This document shows, piece by piece, positions 40,135-50,792 of a stretch of 64,000 bases of DNA. The DNA is from Prostheceraeus crozeri (taxonomy: Eukaryota > Platyhelminthes > Polycladida > Euryleptidae): contig CAJQUW010004634.1 of the NCBI GenBank assembly GCA_907163375.1, forward strand, positions 248,001-312,000, written 5' to 3'. Every line of letters begins with the position of its first letter. The first letter of the stretch is position 1. A program made the position numbers and the translations under genes. The notes beneath the pieces were generated by a model. It did not search any database. It was not told where the DNA came from and worked only from the letters and a program-made list of their open reading frames with translations.

Positions 40135-40560
40135 TATGAAAAGGCTAATACCTCTGTGTCTGCTATGTCAAGTACTAGTGTACGAATTGAACGATCTACA
40201 CGTCATTGTGATTCTATGATATGGCACAAGACATTTCAGTTACAATTAAAACTTGCTAAAATATCTGGTGATGATAAAATTGTAGATCTCATTACTAATC
40301 TTGAATTACCTATTTTTGAAGCTGTCGTAACTGCTTTTCCTGATACTAATAACTAAGATGACGTTGTTGCATTTTTGACGAATATGTGTTCAACACATGA
40401 TAAATTTCTGAACATTCTTGAGTTTGTGAAATATGTTTCGCTGGATCTCATGATGAATTTGCATCGCAGCTACAAATGCTTTTTGAGAGGTAAATTCTTA
40501 TGGTTAAATTTCTGTCAGTTATTCCGAAGTCCATGAGCACAGAGAGAACAAGTGGATAAA
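40135..40560 (+). mobile_element. gag-like retroelement remnant (fossil)
   Basis: A short coding-like stretch contains WHKTFQLQLKLAKISGDDK and LPIFEAVVTAFPDTNN, a pattern like the capsid part of Gag-type proteins from LTR retroelements. No LTR, protease or reverse transcriptase was found next to it. It is an old, broken fragment. The assignment rests on pattern memory and is tentative. Confidence 0.35.
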
Positions 40561-42340
40561 ATTGCATTAGTGTCTGAAGTAATATCATCTGTAGTCATCT
40601 TGCGAAATCCGTTATGGTTTTGGTTTGTTTCAAAAAATGTGTTAACAAAGCAAGTAGATTTGAAATTGTCATCTATTGACAATTCAAGTTGAAGATCATT
40701 CAAGAGTTGAAGATTTTGAGTGTCGTTCGGAATGATAGTCTTACTTGGGTTGATCATTTTCGAAATATTTTTAAGATTTGTTCAAAAAGGTTGTACATGT
40801 TGAAATCCTACGTTACATACTAAATCATGACGATCTGCGGTTTGTATTCAAAGTGTTCTGATGTACTGTGCATGCTTATTCGGCTTATTAGACAGTGATT
40901 CTTTAAATTTTATCGATCGCCTATTTAAGTGAGCGCGTAAATCGATACCAATCGTCTACCAATGAAATTGTAGAAACTTTTCGTCAACTTTTCATGAAGA
41001 ACGTTTGGTGGCCTTCCGATCATTGTTTTACAGATGTCAAGCTGAGAATCAGCCTTTATGCTCCATTGTACCGTGTTATGACTCTAAGAGACTAAAAGTT
41101 CAATTTTGCAGGACATCTTTGAGACAAAATTGTTTTGTTGTTATGTCAACGTTGGTAATCAATGAATTGACTGATCTCATTTCTGCTGTTCCTTCATGAC
41201 CTGCTTACTATCTTGATGCTTGAAAATTCTGATTTTCATTTGGCAATTATATATACATTATTCTATTCTATCTGTCTTATAAGGAAAATAACTATATTTT
41301 ATATTTTGTAACTATTTTCTGATGAACAACATTCAATTAGGCATTCTTAGCACGGCATGAGCAGCTCTATAACAGACTTGAAAAAAACGGAATGAGTTCC
41401 ATCTTAGTCCCGGCTAAGATGTAGTGACATGGGTAAAGTGTAGTGTGCATGGAAATCCTAGTCACGACTAGTTGAGTAATTCCCAATCCTATCTGTGCCT
41501 CTAAACTGTCCAAAAACTAGCACAAGTCACGACTAGACTTTGCATGTAAAATTACTGAAAAAGCGCTTTCCTAATCGCGACTCAGCTGTGCATGCGACCC
41601 GATAACGCGTAGGAAAATTATATTAGAGAGTTTAAATAATTGAAAATAGAGCTATTGACTGATGAAAGATACACATTGCCAACAGAATTTCTACTTAGAA
41701 AATTCAAGTATGACCATGCAGTGGAATATATCTGCGGTTACCAGCTAGGGGTGAACTAGGTGTTGCTGAGGCGAACCTCGACTAGGGGCTACCACTACAC
41801 TGACGGTGCATAACTCTATTCATGCGAGTGCTGAGCAGTAGCTGCTCCATGGGAGGAAATGAACTGCATCTTCGATATCATGTCGGAGGTTTCTTTCTCT
41901 CCTTACTAGTGGGATTATTCAATCAGCGACGGATGACAGTGCTTATTTAATTTATTAAATTTATGTTCGTGTTGATATTACTAACATTCATCCGATAAAG
42001 AGCACGTCACCCTCCCTCATATAACCGCTTTGATTGTACTGATGACACAATTAAGTACATTATCATTTACACTCACATCAAAACAACCAGATAAACCATC
42101 TGACCTGAATTTCGTAATCGTAGTCAATCATTTCGGGTGGCAAAGGGCGCTAAGAGGTAGTTTAAGGACATTTTCAATCATATTTGTACATAGTAAAATA
42201 AAAAGTATAAAATATTAATAGATTGTCGTGCTACTATACTCTGCATATTCATTTCAAACAACAATGGAAATTATGCTGCATGAATTGTGAGATAATGCAT
42301 ACTTAAGGTATGTGCTCGTATTTGATAAACTAACCTCGTG
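40561..42340. other. non-coding spacer with CTAGTC palindromes
   Basis: No gene supported. A frame at 41,005-41,199 has coding-like composition but no recognised family. Around 41,458-41,560 the near-palindrome CTAGTCACGACTAG occurs once and a close partial copy follows at about 41,524, with an ATCGCGACTC relative at about 41,574. These may be eroded ends of a small inverted-repeat element. Confidence 0.4.
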
Positions 42341-42860
42341 ATATCCTTATTGTAAATCGCAATCTTGCATATTACTTCAGTGATGTACAACCTCCTGCAA
42401 ACCCTTATTCAAAATTGAAAGAAGCGCTTGTCTCTCGAACTTCTGAGTCAGCTGCGCAACGAATCAAAAAAGCGTTAGAAGCAACTGAATTCGGTGAATG
42501 TAGACCAACTCAAATTTTGAGATTACTTGAGCAACAGTTGGGTGGTATGGAGGCTAATCAAACGTTGTTGACACAGACATTTCTACAGAAACTCCCAGGA
42601 ACTCTGCGGTCTATTGAAGCTGCAAACAGTGACAAAATTTCGATTTCAGAGTTGGCAGAACTAGCAGACAGAGTATGCAAAAATTTGCCTTCGACTGCAA
42701 GCATAAGTCAAGTATCAAAAGATGTTTGTGCATGTACATCATCAACAGCGTTTCCAATTGCCGAGCGGAAAATTTCCGCGCAGTACACAGATTTCCGAGC
42801 TGGAATCTATATTCACATCTACTCAGATCAGCTGCTAATAAGCATGCAGACCTAATTTTG
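42340..42860 (+). mobile_element. Ty3/Gypsy-type gag remnant (fossil)
   Basis: A coding stretch reads PPANPYSKLKEALVSRTS, then TEFGECRPTQILRLLEQQLGG, then TFLQKLPGTLRSI and ELAELADRVCKNLPS. This is the typical capsid-region pattern of Gag from invertebrate Ty3/Gypsy retrotransposons (the P-LLR-M-L and LP--IRAIL positions are conserved). No LTRs or pol region were seen. It is a broken, old fragment. Confidence 0.65.
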
Positions 42861-42960
42861 AAAAATGAAAATATTTCGAAGAATTTTCCACTGATGCTCC
42901 TTTTTCACAACTGCACAGCGCTTCGGCCTTCACTTTATCAATGTGGCAAACATATGTGAA

Positions 42961-44760
42961 AAGATTGAACATTGAGATCGGTGCTATACCCTGCTGTTTA
43001 GCACATAAAAGACAAATGAAATTAACGGACTTACGAAAGAAAATCTCACTTTCATAACGTCCTCACAAAAAACTGTTTTCATTTCCTCTCCCCAAAACAC
43101 TAATTCATAAAATAGCCCACAAGAAAATTTCTCTTTACACTGAACACTCAATATTTCTCTTAATTAACTTCATTTTGTCACTAGTCTTTATTTTATTGAT
43201 GACATTTGATAAATAGCCTACATGTCGCATCGACATCAGGACTAAATGAGAATTTTAGCTACAGCTGATTTCTGCTAAACAAAAAGCTGATTAAAGTGCT
43301 ATCACAGTCTACTAAAGGTAAATATCGATGCCCTTCATTGTGAGTTGTCATACAAACAAAATAATTGAAAAATGTCGAAAAAGCACTTTTCAAAAGTTTA
43401 TTTCCATTACCTTCATCAAATACGTGCACATCGATTTTAGAGGATCACGTTGAAAATCCGCTATCATACTTTAAATCAGAAAAGCCTAGATCATGCGGTT
43501 TAAGTACTTGAAGTATAAGGCTTTTATTTTTGGTCATTTTTGATAAGTTTAGATACTGCAGACCATTATGACATGCTACCATGAATGTCCCTGTTACGTA
43601 TGTAGGCCTACCCAACAGCCCACTGCCATATGAAAAATGAGGCCAGCAACCTAATTTTTGCCTTTGCTTTATAGAAGATCTTGAACAGCTCGTCTTGCTG
43701 CTTGTCTTTTCCTATGAATATCCCTTAAACTTGCCGTACTTTGTTGATATTTGCATTTCTTCGTTCGCTATGATCAACTATTGATTTTCCTGCCATAACA
43801 AGGCCTATGAAATGCTAAAACCCTGCTAAACTGTGTTCAGTGGCAAACAAATAGCGGATGCAGTGATTCATCTTTAATACACTGAAAAACGACGCGTTCG
43901 CTGTGAACTTATAAATGGCGAAGATGGTATAGTCATTCACAGATATTCTCGTATTTAAATTATCCCTTTAAATCTTGATTTCTTACTTCAAATGCAAGCC
44001 GAATTCACTTGACATGACTAATGTTTATCGGAATATGAAGGATTCAGACGACAATGAATGTTCATAAAATTCAGATTCAAACAGCTTTCAAGTATGAGAA
44101 GATCAGCAATGGCGTTTGACATGATGTACTACACACAGAAATCAAACAATGGCACCGTACTTTGCAGTCATTGATGGTTTTTAAACTACCTGCATAGATG
44201 CTTTATGCTGCCTTCATAGTTCTGAGACACTCTGTATAATGAGATATTTTGATCAATTACATATTTCAAAAATATTTAGGCTCTGATCAATCTTTAACCG
44301 AGATTTACCATTCTAATCTCTACCAGAGGATATTTTCTACGAAAGAACAACAAAATCAAACGAAGCAAACAAAACGAAGGTCAGCTGGCATTGCAAGAAA
44401 ATTTTCAAGATGAATAAAACCTTTGAATATCAGACTTCTCCAGTAGCTGCATCTCTGAAATGAAGGTCACACATCATTGGGTATTGTCAGACATAGCGAC
44501 AGAGAATCGAACAGACACAATAGTACTCAAACAACTTCTCTCCACCAACCATCATCTCGCAGTAGACAGCAGCAACTGTTTTCGAGCCTTTAATTTGTGT
44601 GAATTCTGCCCCCTTTCGAAACTGTATGATGCGTGTGAAAGTCAATAGTGTTGCATATTTTGACTGTGTGCATCCGTCATCCCTTTCAGTGACACTGACT
44701 TAATCATTTTTCATGCATGATAAGAACACGAAAAATGAAGTTTACTGTATTTGAGATTGT
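42961..44760. other. non-coding spacer
   Basis: AT-rich sequence with no supportable coding frame or RNA gene. TAGGCCTAC-like words, frequent in animal repeats, occur near 43,610. Confidence 0.5.
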
Positions 44761-44770
44761 CAAATCTATC

Positions 44771-44894
44771 ATGGGTCAAACTGGTTGGAAGTGGGTCAAC
44801 GAAGTCTGACCCACGACCCACCAATTTTTCGGGAAAACATGACCCACGACCCACGCGACTTTGTGACCCACCTGACCCATGACCCACTTCCAAC
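44771..44894. repeat. small hairpin repeat rich in GGGTCGTGGGTCA words
   Basis: The ends are perfect 15-bp inverse copies, GTTGGAAGTGGGTCA at 44,784-44,798 and its complement at 44,880-44,894. Between them TGACCCACGACCCAC words recur. It could be a tiny MITE or a minisatellite with inverted ends. Confidence 0.5.
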
Positions 44895-45305
44895 TCTGAT
44901 GTTTGGGGAGAGATGATCAAATGTTTTTGTTTTTTCACATTATGAACCACCGGACTAAATCCATTAACTATATTTCACAACAATTAAAAACTTTGAAAAA
45001 AATTAACACAACAATTTAAGTTTCAAGAATGTAGGATATTTGTACATAAAGGTAAATGTTTGCACCAAAAAACAGTAAATATAATTTTCTGTTCAAATTA
45101 GATAAATAGCAAACAGGCTAATCCAAATATTAATAGGCATTCAAATTCTGAATGAAATTGTGCACATTAACAAAGATTTCTGAAAATAATTTGTTCACGA
45201 TTTTACAGCCTTACAAAAATGCCTGCACTCAGTACTTCGTATAAATATCCGAGTGTGAAGACTTACACATGCACATATAGTTTAATCAGGTGAAAAGCGT
45301 CAATG
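44895..45305. other. non-coding spacer
   Basis: Nothing recognisable apart from a TTTATT at 45,306-45,311, which is a polyadenylation signal on the minus strand for the exon that follows. Confidence 0.5.
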
Positions 45306-45381
45306 TTTATTATGTCAACACTCGTGGGTAGGCCTTTAACTGTGGCCAGTTCTATTGCCCTCCGTTTTATGACAGAGTGCG

Positions 45382-45651
45382 TTATCCTTTCCGCTTGCTA
45401 CTGTTTCTTCCCAATGATCTTTTCCTTTTGTCGCCGAAGTTCCTCGATTTCCTTATCGTTCTTTCCTTCAATTTAAGTGCCTCTTGCAACATTCGCTCGA
45501 CATCTTGCAGCACTTGTACCTTCTTCTTTAAATCTTTCTCTTTCCTCTCAATCTCAGAGGAAAGGTTAGCTATCTTCTTACTGGCTTTCTTTTCCGCTGC
45601 CACCTCTACAAAGAGTTGTTTCTGTAGCTGAAGTTGTTTCTGGTTTTCTTG
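45382..45651 (-). CDS. possible terminal exon of a host gene, coiled-coil
   Basis: The frame reads ENQENQKQLQLQKQLFVEV, then a long charged heptad-like stretch (AAEKKASKKIANLSSEIERK, DLKKKVQVLQDVERMLQEAL), and ends in a basic tail, GDKRKRSLGRNSSKRKG, at 45,382. Composition is strongly helical and unlike chance frames in this AT-rich background. An AATAAA on the same strand lies about 70 bp past the stop, as expected for a last exon. A stop codon bounds the frame upstream, so an acceptor site must lie near 45,651 if it is an exon; I could not place it firmly. Such basic coiled-coil tails occur in Myb/SANT-type proteins of transposon origin and in many host proteins. No family can be named. Confidence 0.4.
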   Translation of the reverse strand, partial: QENQKQLQLQKQLFVEVAAEKKASKKIANLSSEIERKEKDLKKKVQVLQDVERMLQEALKLKERTIRKSRNFGDKRKRSLGRNSSKRKG

Positions 45652-45659
45652 ATTTTCTT

Positions 45660-46700
45660 AATACAGTCAATTTCCTAAATCGCTGCACAGCATGCAAAAT
45701 TCTTACATATTTTGTATATTCCATCAAATTTAATTGCATGCTGATAACCGATCAATAAACTTATTTGCTTGGTCAGCTGAGACACTTGGTTCAGGAAACA
45801 TTGTGGTGTGGTTTGCCTAATTAAATGAAGTAATTAGTGATTGTCTGCTTTGTTGCTTTCACGATTCTATTTCAGATATCAATATCATGTTGGCCCAAGT
45901 GTCACTCATTCTCTTTTTCATCATTGATGAGCTGCTCCATTTATCGGACGCAACGCAATCGTCGTCATTCCAACGGCGTGAAGGAGATGCTATTGTTTGC
46001 CGTGAACAGGTGCAGAGACGAGACAAGCCCTTGTCTGATCCGAGATTCGAATTTCTTCTGACCTCAAGTGAAGGAAATGATGACTCACACAATGGCTGAC
46101 TATGAGAATAATACAAATTTGTAGTTTGTCAGTGAACGGATGGGCCGATTTTGATAAAACTTAGACATTCTTGGAGCTGATAACACCAGCATTATTTTAA
46201 ACCCAAACTCGAAAGCACCAGCGTTAATACAACAGAAGTGGTTAAGTTGTGTTCAGTTGACCGTTGTTGAACATTGTTAACGCGAAAGTGGCGTAAAATT
46301 AGGTAGAAGTGTAAATTGAATAAAATTGCACAAATTGATGTCCGTATTCGAAAAACAATATATCATCTAAAAGCTTAACACGAGCCTGATTCAATGGTGA
46401 TAATCTTAATTTTCTGTATTGCGCAGTTTCGTCTGTAGGTGTCGGTGAACGAATTGACCAAACATTCATGCTTCTAAGTCTGCTGACCACAACTGACCAG
46501 GCATAACCTAAACGCTTTGCCAAATTAAAGTTCTTGATATAACCTTTCACATGGCACAAAGGTTATTGAAATTGAGCATCTTCATCAATGAGAAAATCAT
46601 GTGAGATTTTTTAGCAATAATTTTTCGGTAAAACTTATTGTATCGGTATTGTATCTTTCTGTACATTCAGCCAATCCTAAAAACCGTGTAGCATGATGAA
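45660..46700. other. non-coding spacer before the virus-like element
   Basis: Two frames of 70-86 codons (45,859-46,116 and 46,299-46,559) have no recognisable family and are not called. Base composition turns GC-richer at about 46,700, where the virus-like element probably begins. Confidence 0.45.
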
Positions 46701-46800
46701 GCTGACATATAGTCCGGCAGCCAGAGCGAGTTTCTGCAAGTAGGAAGGTCTAGCCCCTACCCGAGACATTTTCACGAAAGGTCATGACCTGCTCTTTCAT

Positions 46801-46977
46801 CGGAGCACACGCCCACGCATCGGCGCACGTGGTGACTAAGAGGACAGGAAACGGAGCACGCGCCCACGCATCAGAGCATTTGACATACATCGGCGCACTT
46901 GGGGGTTAAGAGCACGGAGCACCAATCGGAGTACGCGGCGCCGAGCACGTGTGATGAGTCACAGCAGGGTATATAAG
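46801..46977 (+). promoter_or_regulatory. left promoter region of virus-like element
   Basis: Three exact CGGAGCAC octamers (46,801, 46,852, 46,915) alternate with GCCCACGCATC words (46,810 and 46,861). Two CACGTG E-boxes (46,826 and about 46,946) and a TGAGTCA AP-1-type site (about 46,955) follow. A TATATAAG box lies at 46,970-46,977, 35 bp ahead of the first start codon at 47,012. The octamer recurs in two other promoter regions of the element. Confidence 0.75.
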
Positions 46978-47011
46978 GAAAGGCGCTGTCAGAGAAAATC
47001 ATTCTCATCAT

Positions 47012-47434
47012 ATGTCGACAACATTAACGGGTAGATTACGCCCTCTGGCTGAGACACGTCATCCCAAGGAGGAGATATCCTATACACCTTATTCATCGAA
47101 AGACTTTATTGTGGAACGAGACTGTAATACACTGTATATTATTCCGACAAAGGAGAAGATTGTGTCGTTAGAGAAGATTATTGCAGAGCTTCGTATTCAG
47201 TTGTTGAATGTAATACTGTATGGACCACGCTTCTTGTTTGATATTCGAACATCTGCAAAGTTCCCCAAAGGTGCACTGGACGTGTCCTATCGCTATTTGA
47301 ACATTGGTGACGATTGGGACGTGGAAGAACTGATTGATTCATTGCAGAAGTTACGTTCTCAACTGGAGTGTCGTTATTTTGGGGGAATCTTGTGTATGCA
47401 GATTGACATTGGGTTTGGTTCATTGTTTACGTAA
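47012..47434 (+). CDS. hypothetical protein of virus-like element, 140 aa
   Basis: First gene of the cluster, directly downstream of a TATA box with a leader of only about 10-40 nt. The sequence is not of a family I recognise. It has a mixed N-terminal part, a central helical stretch (EKIVSLEKIIAELRIQLLNV) and an acidic segment around residue 105 (GDDWDVEELIDSLQKLRSQL). No signal peptide or membrane segment is visible. Its place as the first gene after the strongest promoter would suit an early or regulatory protein, but that is inference. Confidence 0.6.
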   Translation: MSTTLTGRLRPLAETRHPKEEISYTPYSSKDFIVERDCNTLYIIPTKEKIVSLEKIIAELRIQLLNVILYGPRFLFDIRTSAKFPKGALDVSYRYLNIGDDWDVEELIDSLQKLRSQLECRYFGGILCMQIDIGFGSLFT

Positions 47435-47459
47435 GATACATTATCTGAACCACGATATA

Positions 47460-48368
47460 ATGGAGCCACCAACAAAGAAGAGGCGAACCACAGTCCGTCC
47501 CCGCCCTCAACCCTATTATGAGTGCGAGTTTTGCAATAAACGCTTCCGACTGTTTTCACAATGCATCCGTCATGGACGCAAGGAGATAGGGAAGGAGTAT
47601 TGCGATCGTTGTGGGAAATGGTGGAGTACCGATCATTGCTGCTCTCTGGATAGGGGCTACTGGGGCGACAAGGAGAGTGAGTTCACCTGCCTGCTTTGCA
47701 AACAAGACTATAATATGGAAGCTTACCATAAACACCCATGTGTGGGTCGGTGCAGGTACTGTGATGAGAAGATTCAGGAGGAGGAGAATGAATGGAATGA
47801 ACATTTATGTCCCTATTTGAGCATGTATATGCCCACCGAACCCTTGGACCCGAATCGCCCAGTGGAGTCGGAGAGTACGAATTCATATCTGTACGACTTG
47901 TCAAAAGTGAAGTTGGCACACTGTCCCTGGTGTCATAACATGTACCGAGCATTCTTCTTATGGGAACATGTTTGCAAACATCATAAGGAGGTGCGTCGAA
48001 GCAATCCGACGTGGAGTAAGACGAATGAGGCACGCGACAACTTTGTCTATATGTGTGTCTGTGGTGAGATGCTGCACCGTGACGTGGAGGAAGAGAAGGT
48101 CCGTCAATTTGTCTCGTTGCATAAGGAGCATATGGGCAAGAAAATATGGAAAAATCAGCGCGAAAAGTTGAAACGGATATATGAGAGTCAACCGAATCCG
48201 CCCAAGGAAGTAAATAGTGTCCCCTTGCTTCGACCAGAGAATAGAAATCGGGACCCACGCAAATATTTATTTGACTTTAGTAAGAAACGAGGGAGACCTC
48301 TGAAACCCATTGTTTTTAAGAACCAATTGAATTGGTTCACGTATAATGTAGATTTGGATGATGAATAA
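47460..48368 (+). CDS. multi-zinc-finger protein, 302 aa
   Basis: Starts with a basic, nuclear-localisation-like segment (PPTKKRRTTVRPRP). It then carries several Cys/His clusters: YECEFCNKRF with a following His, EYCDRCGKWW, FTCLLCKQDY, GRCRYCDEKI and AHCPWCHNMY-HVCKHH. The C-terminal third has the module FVYMCVCGEML followed by QFVSLHKEHMG, which recurs in the 112-aa zinc-finger protein at 52.1 kb, so the two are paralogues. The start follows the previous stop by 25 bp. The stop codon overlaps an AATAAA signal at 48,364-48,369. A DNA- or RNA-binding regulator is likely; the partner is unknown. Confidence 0.75.
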   Translation: MEPPTKKRRTTVRPRPQPYYECEFCNKRFRLFSQCIRHGRKEIGKEYCDRCGKWWSTDHCCSLDRGYWGDKESEFTCLLCKQDYNMEAYHKHPCVGRCRYCDEKIQEEENEWNEHLCPYLSMYMPTEPLDPNRPVESESTNSYLYDLSKVKLAHCPWCHNMYRAFFLWEHVCKHHKEVRRSNPTWSKTNEARDNFVYMCVCGEMLHRDVEEEKVRQFVSLHKEHMGKKIWKNQREKLKRIYESQPNPPKEVNSVPLLRPENRNRDPRKYLFDFSKKRGRPLKPIVFKNQLNWFTYNVDLDDE

Positions 48369-48430
48369 ATGTAGTGATCAATCTCCTATTTTTGTGACTA
48401 AGTTATGATTGGGAAGCGTAAACATTAATC

Positions 48431-48712
48431 ATGACACGCCGTAAACGACGTCAGAGAGGAGGAACTGTAAGACATGTGAAACGGTATATAAAATCTCAAC
48501 TGCATCGTAGAGGGCGTGAAGCTCTTCAGAGACATAAAGGCGAATTGATTCGACGTCATTTGGGCAATACGTTGTTGCCAGCAGCGTGGCGACCACGTTA
48601 TAAATCCAATAATCAAATGATAAAGGAAGAATGGCAACGGTTGAAACACGATCTAAATAGGAACAAGTTGGGAAAGTTGAAGACGTTAGGGAAACTATTA
48701 ATGAAGAACTAA
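48431..48712 (+). CDS. small basic protein, core-like, 93 aa
   Basis: Very rich in Arg, Lys and His, beginning TRRKRRQRGGTVRHVKRYIK and containing HRRGREALQRHKGELIRRHL. The predicted fold is mostly helical. It sits directly before the pX/mu-like gene. In adenoviruses such small basic proteins pack the genome in the virion core, and a similar role is a reasonable inference here. There is no catalytic motif. Its start is the first ATG after a 60-bp gap. Confidence 0.6.
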   Translation: MTRRKRRQRGGTVRHVKRYIKSQLHRRGREALQRHKGELIRRHLGNTLLPAAWRPRYKSNNQMIKEEWQRLKHDLNRNKLGKLKTLGKLLMKN

Positions 48713-48741
48713 GTAGGGACATCTAGCCTATCACGGTAATC

Positions 48742-49002
48742 ATGCAACGTGGAGGTATTTATCGCGGAAGCCGTCGTCAAAAAGGGGGTATTTACCGTGA
48801 TAGTCGTAGACAAAAAGGTGGAATCTACCGCGGGAGTCGTAAACAAAGAGGAGGCATCCTCCCATTTTTAGCCCCCCTCATCCCTGCACTTATTGCCGCA
48901 GGGAAAGCTGCAGCGTTGGGAGCAGCGGGTGCTGCAGGCGTAAGCGCTTTAACGAATAAAATGTCAGGAGGAAAACGTCGAAGGAGACGTCATCATCGCT
49001 AA
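48742..49002 (+). CDS. pX/mu-like virion protein, 86 aa
   Basis: Residues 4-38 are an 11-residue repeat of the form (R/K)GGIYRGSRRQ, with four GGI steps. A hydrophobic Ala/Gly/Leu-rich segment follows (residues about 39-70, starting ILPFLAPLIPALIAAGKAAA), then a strongly basic end, GGKRRRRRHHR. Basic ends around a hydrophobic core after a GG-ILPFL start is the layout of the adenovirus core peptide pX/mu and its counterparts in adintoviruses. MSGG-K at residues 74-78 fits the adenain-type cleavage pattern (M/I/L)-X-G-G-X. The triple repeat at the front is unusual and may have arisen by tandem duplication. Confidence 0.7.
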   Translation: MQRGGIYRGSRRQKGGIYRDSRRQKGGIYRGSRKQRGGILPFLAPLIPALIAAGKAAALGAAGAAGVSALTNKMSGGKRRRRRHHR

Positions 49003-49035
49003 ACCAATCATGTTGTACACCACCCTAGGGACGGG

Positions 49036-49043
49036 TATATAAG
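49036..49043 (+). promoter_or_regulatory. TATA box ahead of exonuclease-like region
   Basis: TATATAAG lies 32 bp ahead of the start at 49,075, inside the 72-bp gap after the pX/mu-like gene. No CGGAGCAC octamer is present, so this promoter differs from the other three. Confidence 0.6.
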
Positions 49044-49074
49044 TCGAGACACACAAGGTGAGATTCATTTCACG

Positions 49075-50074
49075 ATGCGTCGGATTCAGCATTTGGGCGA
49101 GCTCATGCAAGGTTCTTATACCATTACATTTGATCATCCTAAAGTACGACAATGGTTGGTGGAGCAGAAGAAGCCGGTGCGCAATTTCATCGTATTTGAT
49201 ACGGAAGGAGATCCCATGCAGGAAGTCGCTGCCATTTGGTGTCATTATACGCCCAGAGACGATAAACCGACTGGATATGTGACCATTACATCGCGCTTCC
49301 ATGACTTTATCAAACATGAGACATCGGCGTGTGATGTTTTTGCAACTAATTTTATTCATGGTCTCAACCCACGTGTAATTGGGAAATGTGGTGTAGAAGA
49401 GAGTGCGATTATTCACCGTTTTAATTGCTGGGTCCATGAAATGACACGCAAATATGGAGACGCGGAACTGATTGTAGGGAATGGATTATCGGAGATGGAA
49501 AGAGCTTGGTTGAAAAGCATAAAACTCTTGGAAAAAGTGACAATGGATAGTATTTCTCTCCCCGAATGGTCTCAACGCATTGACTCTCATTGGAATATAT
49601 TCGCCTCATGTATGCGGGATAGTGAACTGTATAGGATTGGCTACAAGGAACATATGCGTCGCGGATGTCACTGGATGAATCATTCCCAGTATGAAGGGAA
49701 AGAAGCTTACCGTCGAGCCCTGTTACATTTACGCCGAGGGAAAGCACTCACAGAAACTCAAGCTGCCAAGGTACAGTATGGGTACCACTGCGCTGTCAGA
49801 TGTGGTCGAGATTCTCCTTCATTATTGCTTTGAACTACACTATCGACTTTATGTGCATACACTGTATTTCAATTATGATTCCTGTGAAGCTGCATGGGCC
49901 TGGACCAAGATTGACCACATCACTGTGATGCATGAATCAACCACGGTGGACAATGGACAACTCCACAAGTCTTACATTGTTCATTATTGTAACTTCGGTG
50001 ACTATGCCGAACATCGTACCTTGTGCAAGAATAATGCATGTTGTGAAATGACTCAAGAAAGTGCATCTCTATAA
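49075..50074 (+). pseudogene. exonuclease-like region (fossil part)
   Basis: The first part carries NFIVFDTEGDPMQEVAAIW, which looks like the Exo I motif (D-x-E) of DEDD-type 3'-5' exonucleases, followed by a helical region with NGLSEMERAWLKS that could correspond to Exo II. The rest of the region is covered by overlapping frames. A nuclease of this type could take part in element replication or processing. The family call is tentative and the region looks broken. An AATAAA overlaps its last stop at 50,073-50,078. Confidence 0.45.
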
Positions 50075-50327
50075 TAAATGTTATTCCAATCACCTGTTAT
50101 TTTTGATAATCATTGACTTGGGAATATAGCACTTGTCAATTTTATAAACCATTTTCAACATTAAAAATAATTCTAACGTATAATCTATGAATCCTATCTC
50201 TTAACATTAAAATAATTCTAACGTGTACATCTTATTGACCCACTTCACCCTTGAATAAAATAGTCATAGCTTACCATGTATGTTTATTGAGAAGAAATCA
50301 AGATAGAAAGAATAATTACACATACAT
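50075..50327. other. convergent 3' spacer
   Basis: Between convergent genes. Contains a direct repeat AACATTAAAA(A)TAATTCTAACG (about 50,159 and 50,203) and polyadenylation signals for both strands (AATAAA at 50,073, TTTATT at 50,283-50,288). Confidence 0.6.
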
Positions 50328-50792
50328 TTAAAAAACCCAGTCACTGACTTCACTTATAAAGTCCACTGCATCCAAGTTGGCGATGGCTTCGTCAATGTTC
50401 TCCATTTCAGTGCGACGATTGAATCTACTGTTTAAGTTGGTCAAGGGCTTACGGAAAGGTTGATGATAAAGGTCCAGTTCGGGATAGCCGTCGGAATTGG
50501 GGGGCGTATTCTCCTTCTCATCTGTCAAATAGTCCTCCACCTGACCATCGCTCATACTCGGTGGTCCGAGATCGTCGAAACTAGATGTAGAAAGTTCAGG
50601 GGTTGGCGGGAGGGAATATGGTCCGTCCAGATCGGGAATGGAGCCCCAGTGGGATGGGAGATCCGTTGGAAAATCGTCTTCTTCTGAACCGGCTGCTAAT
50701 GAAGGTAGTGGGCTTGGAGTTGGAGTTGAAGGGATTTGTAAAATAAAAATGTCTGTGGGGTCCACTTGTCGGAATTGACGTTGGTAAATCAT
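50328..50792 (-). CDS. acidic Pro/Ser-rich protein, 154 aa, minus strand
   Basis: The start is taken at MIYQRQFRQVDPTDIFILQI because a TATA-like CTATAAAG lies about 45 bp upstream on the same strand. The protein is rich in Pro, Ser, Asp and Glu (SEEDDFPTDLPSHW, SLPPTPELSTSSFDDLGPP), looks disordered, and ends in a hydrophobic/acidic helix (NIDEAIANLDAVDFISEVSD) resembling transactivation segments. It is the only minus-strand gene in the middle of the element and faces a plus-strand gene across a shared promoter. An early regulator, E1A-like in style but not in sequence, is possible. No known family was recognised. Confidence 0.6.
   Translation of the reverse strand: MIYQRQFRQVDPTDIFILQIPSTPTPSPLPSLAAGSEEDDFPTDLPSHWGSIPDLDGPYSLPPTPELSTSSFDDLGPPSMSDGQVEDYLTDEKENTPPNSDGYPELDLYHQPFRKPLTNLNSRFNRRTEMENIDEAIANLDAVDFISEVSDWVF

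Noticed and set aside
47683-48258. Minus-strand frame of 191 codons
   Set aside because: It is the complement of the Cys/His-rich zinc-finger gene, which has clear motifs, an own start and a polyadenylation signal.
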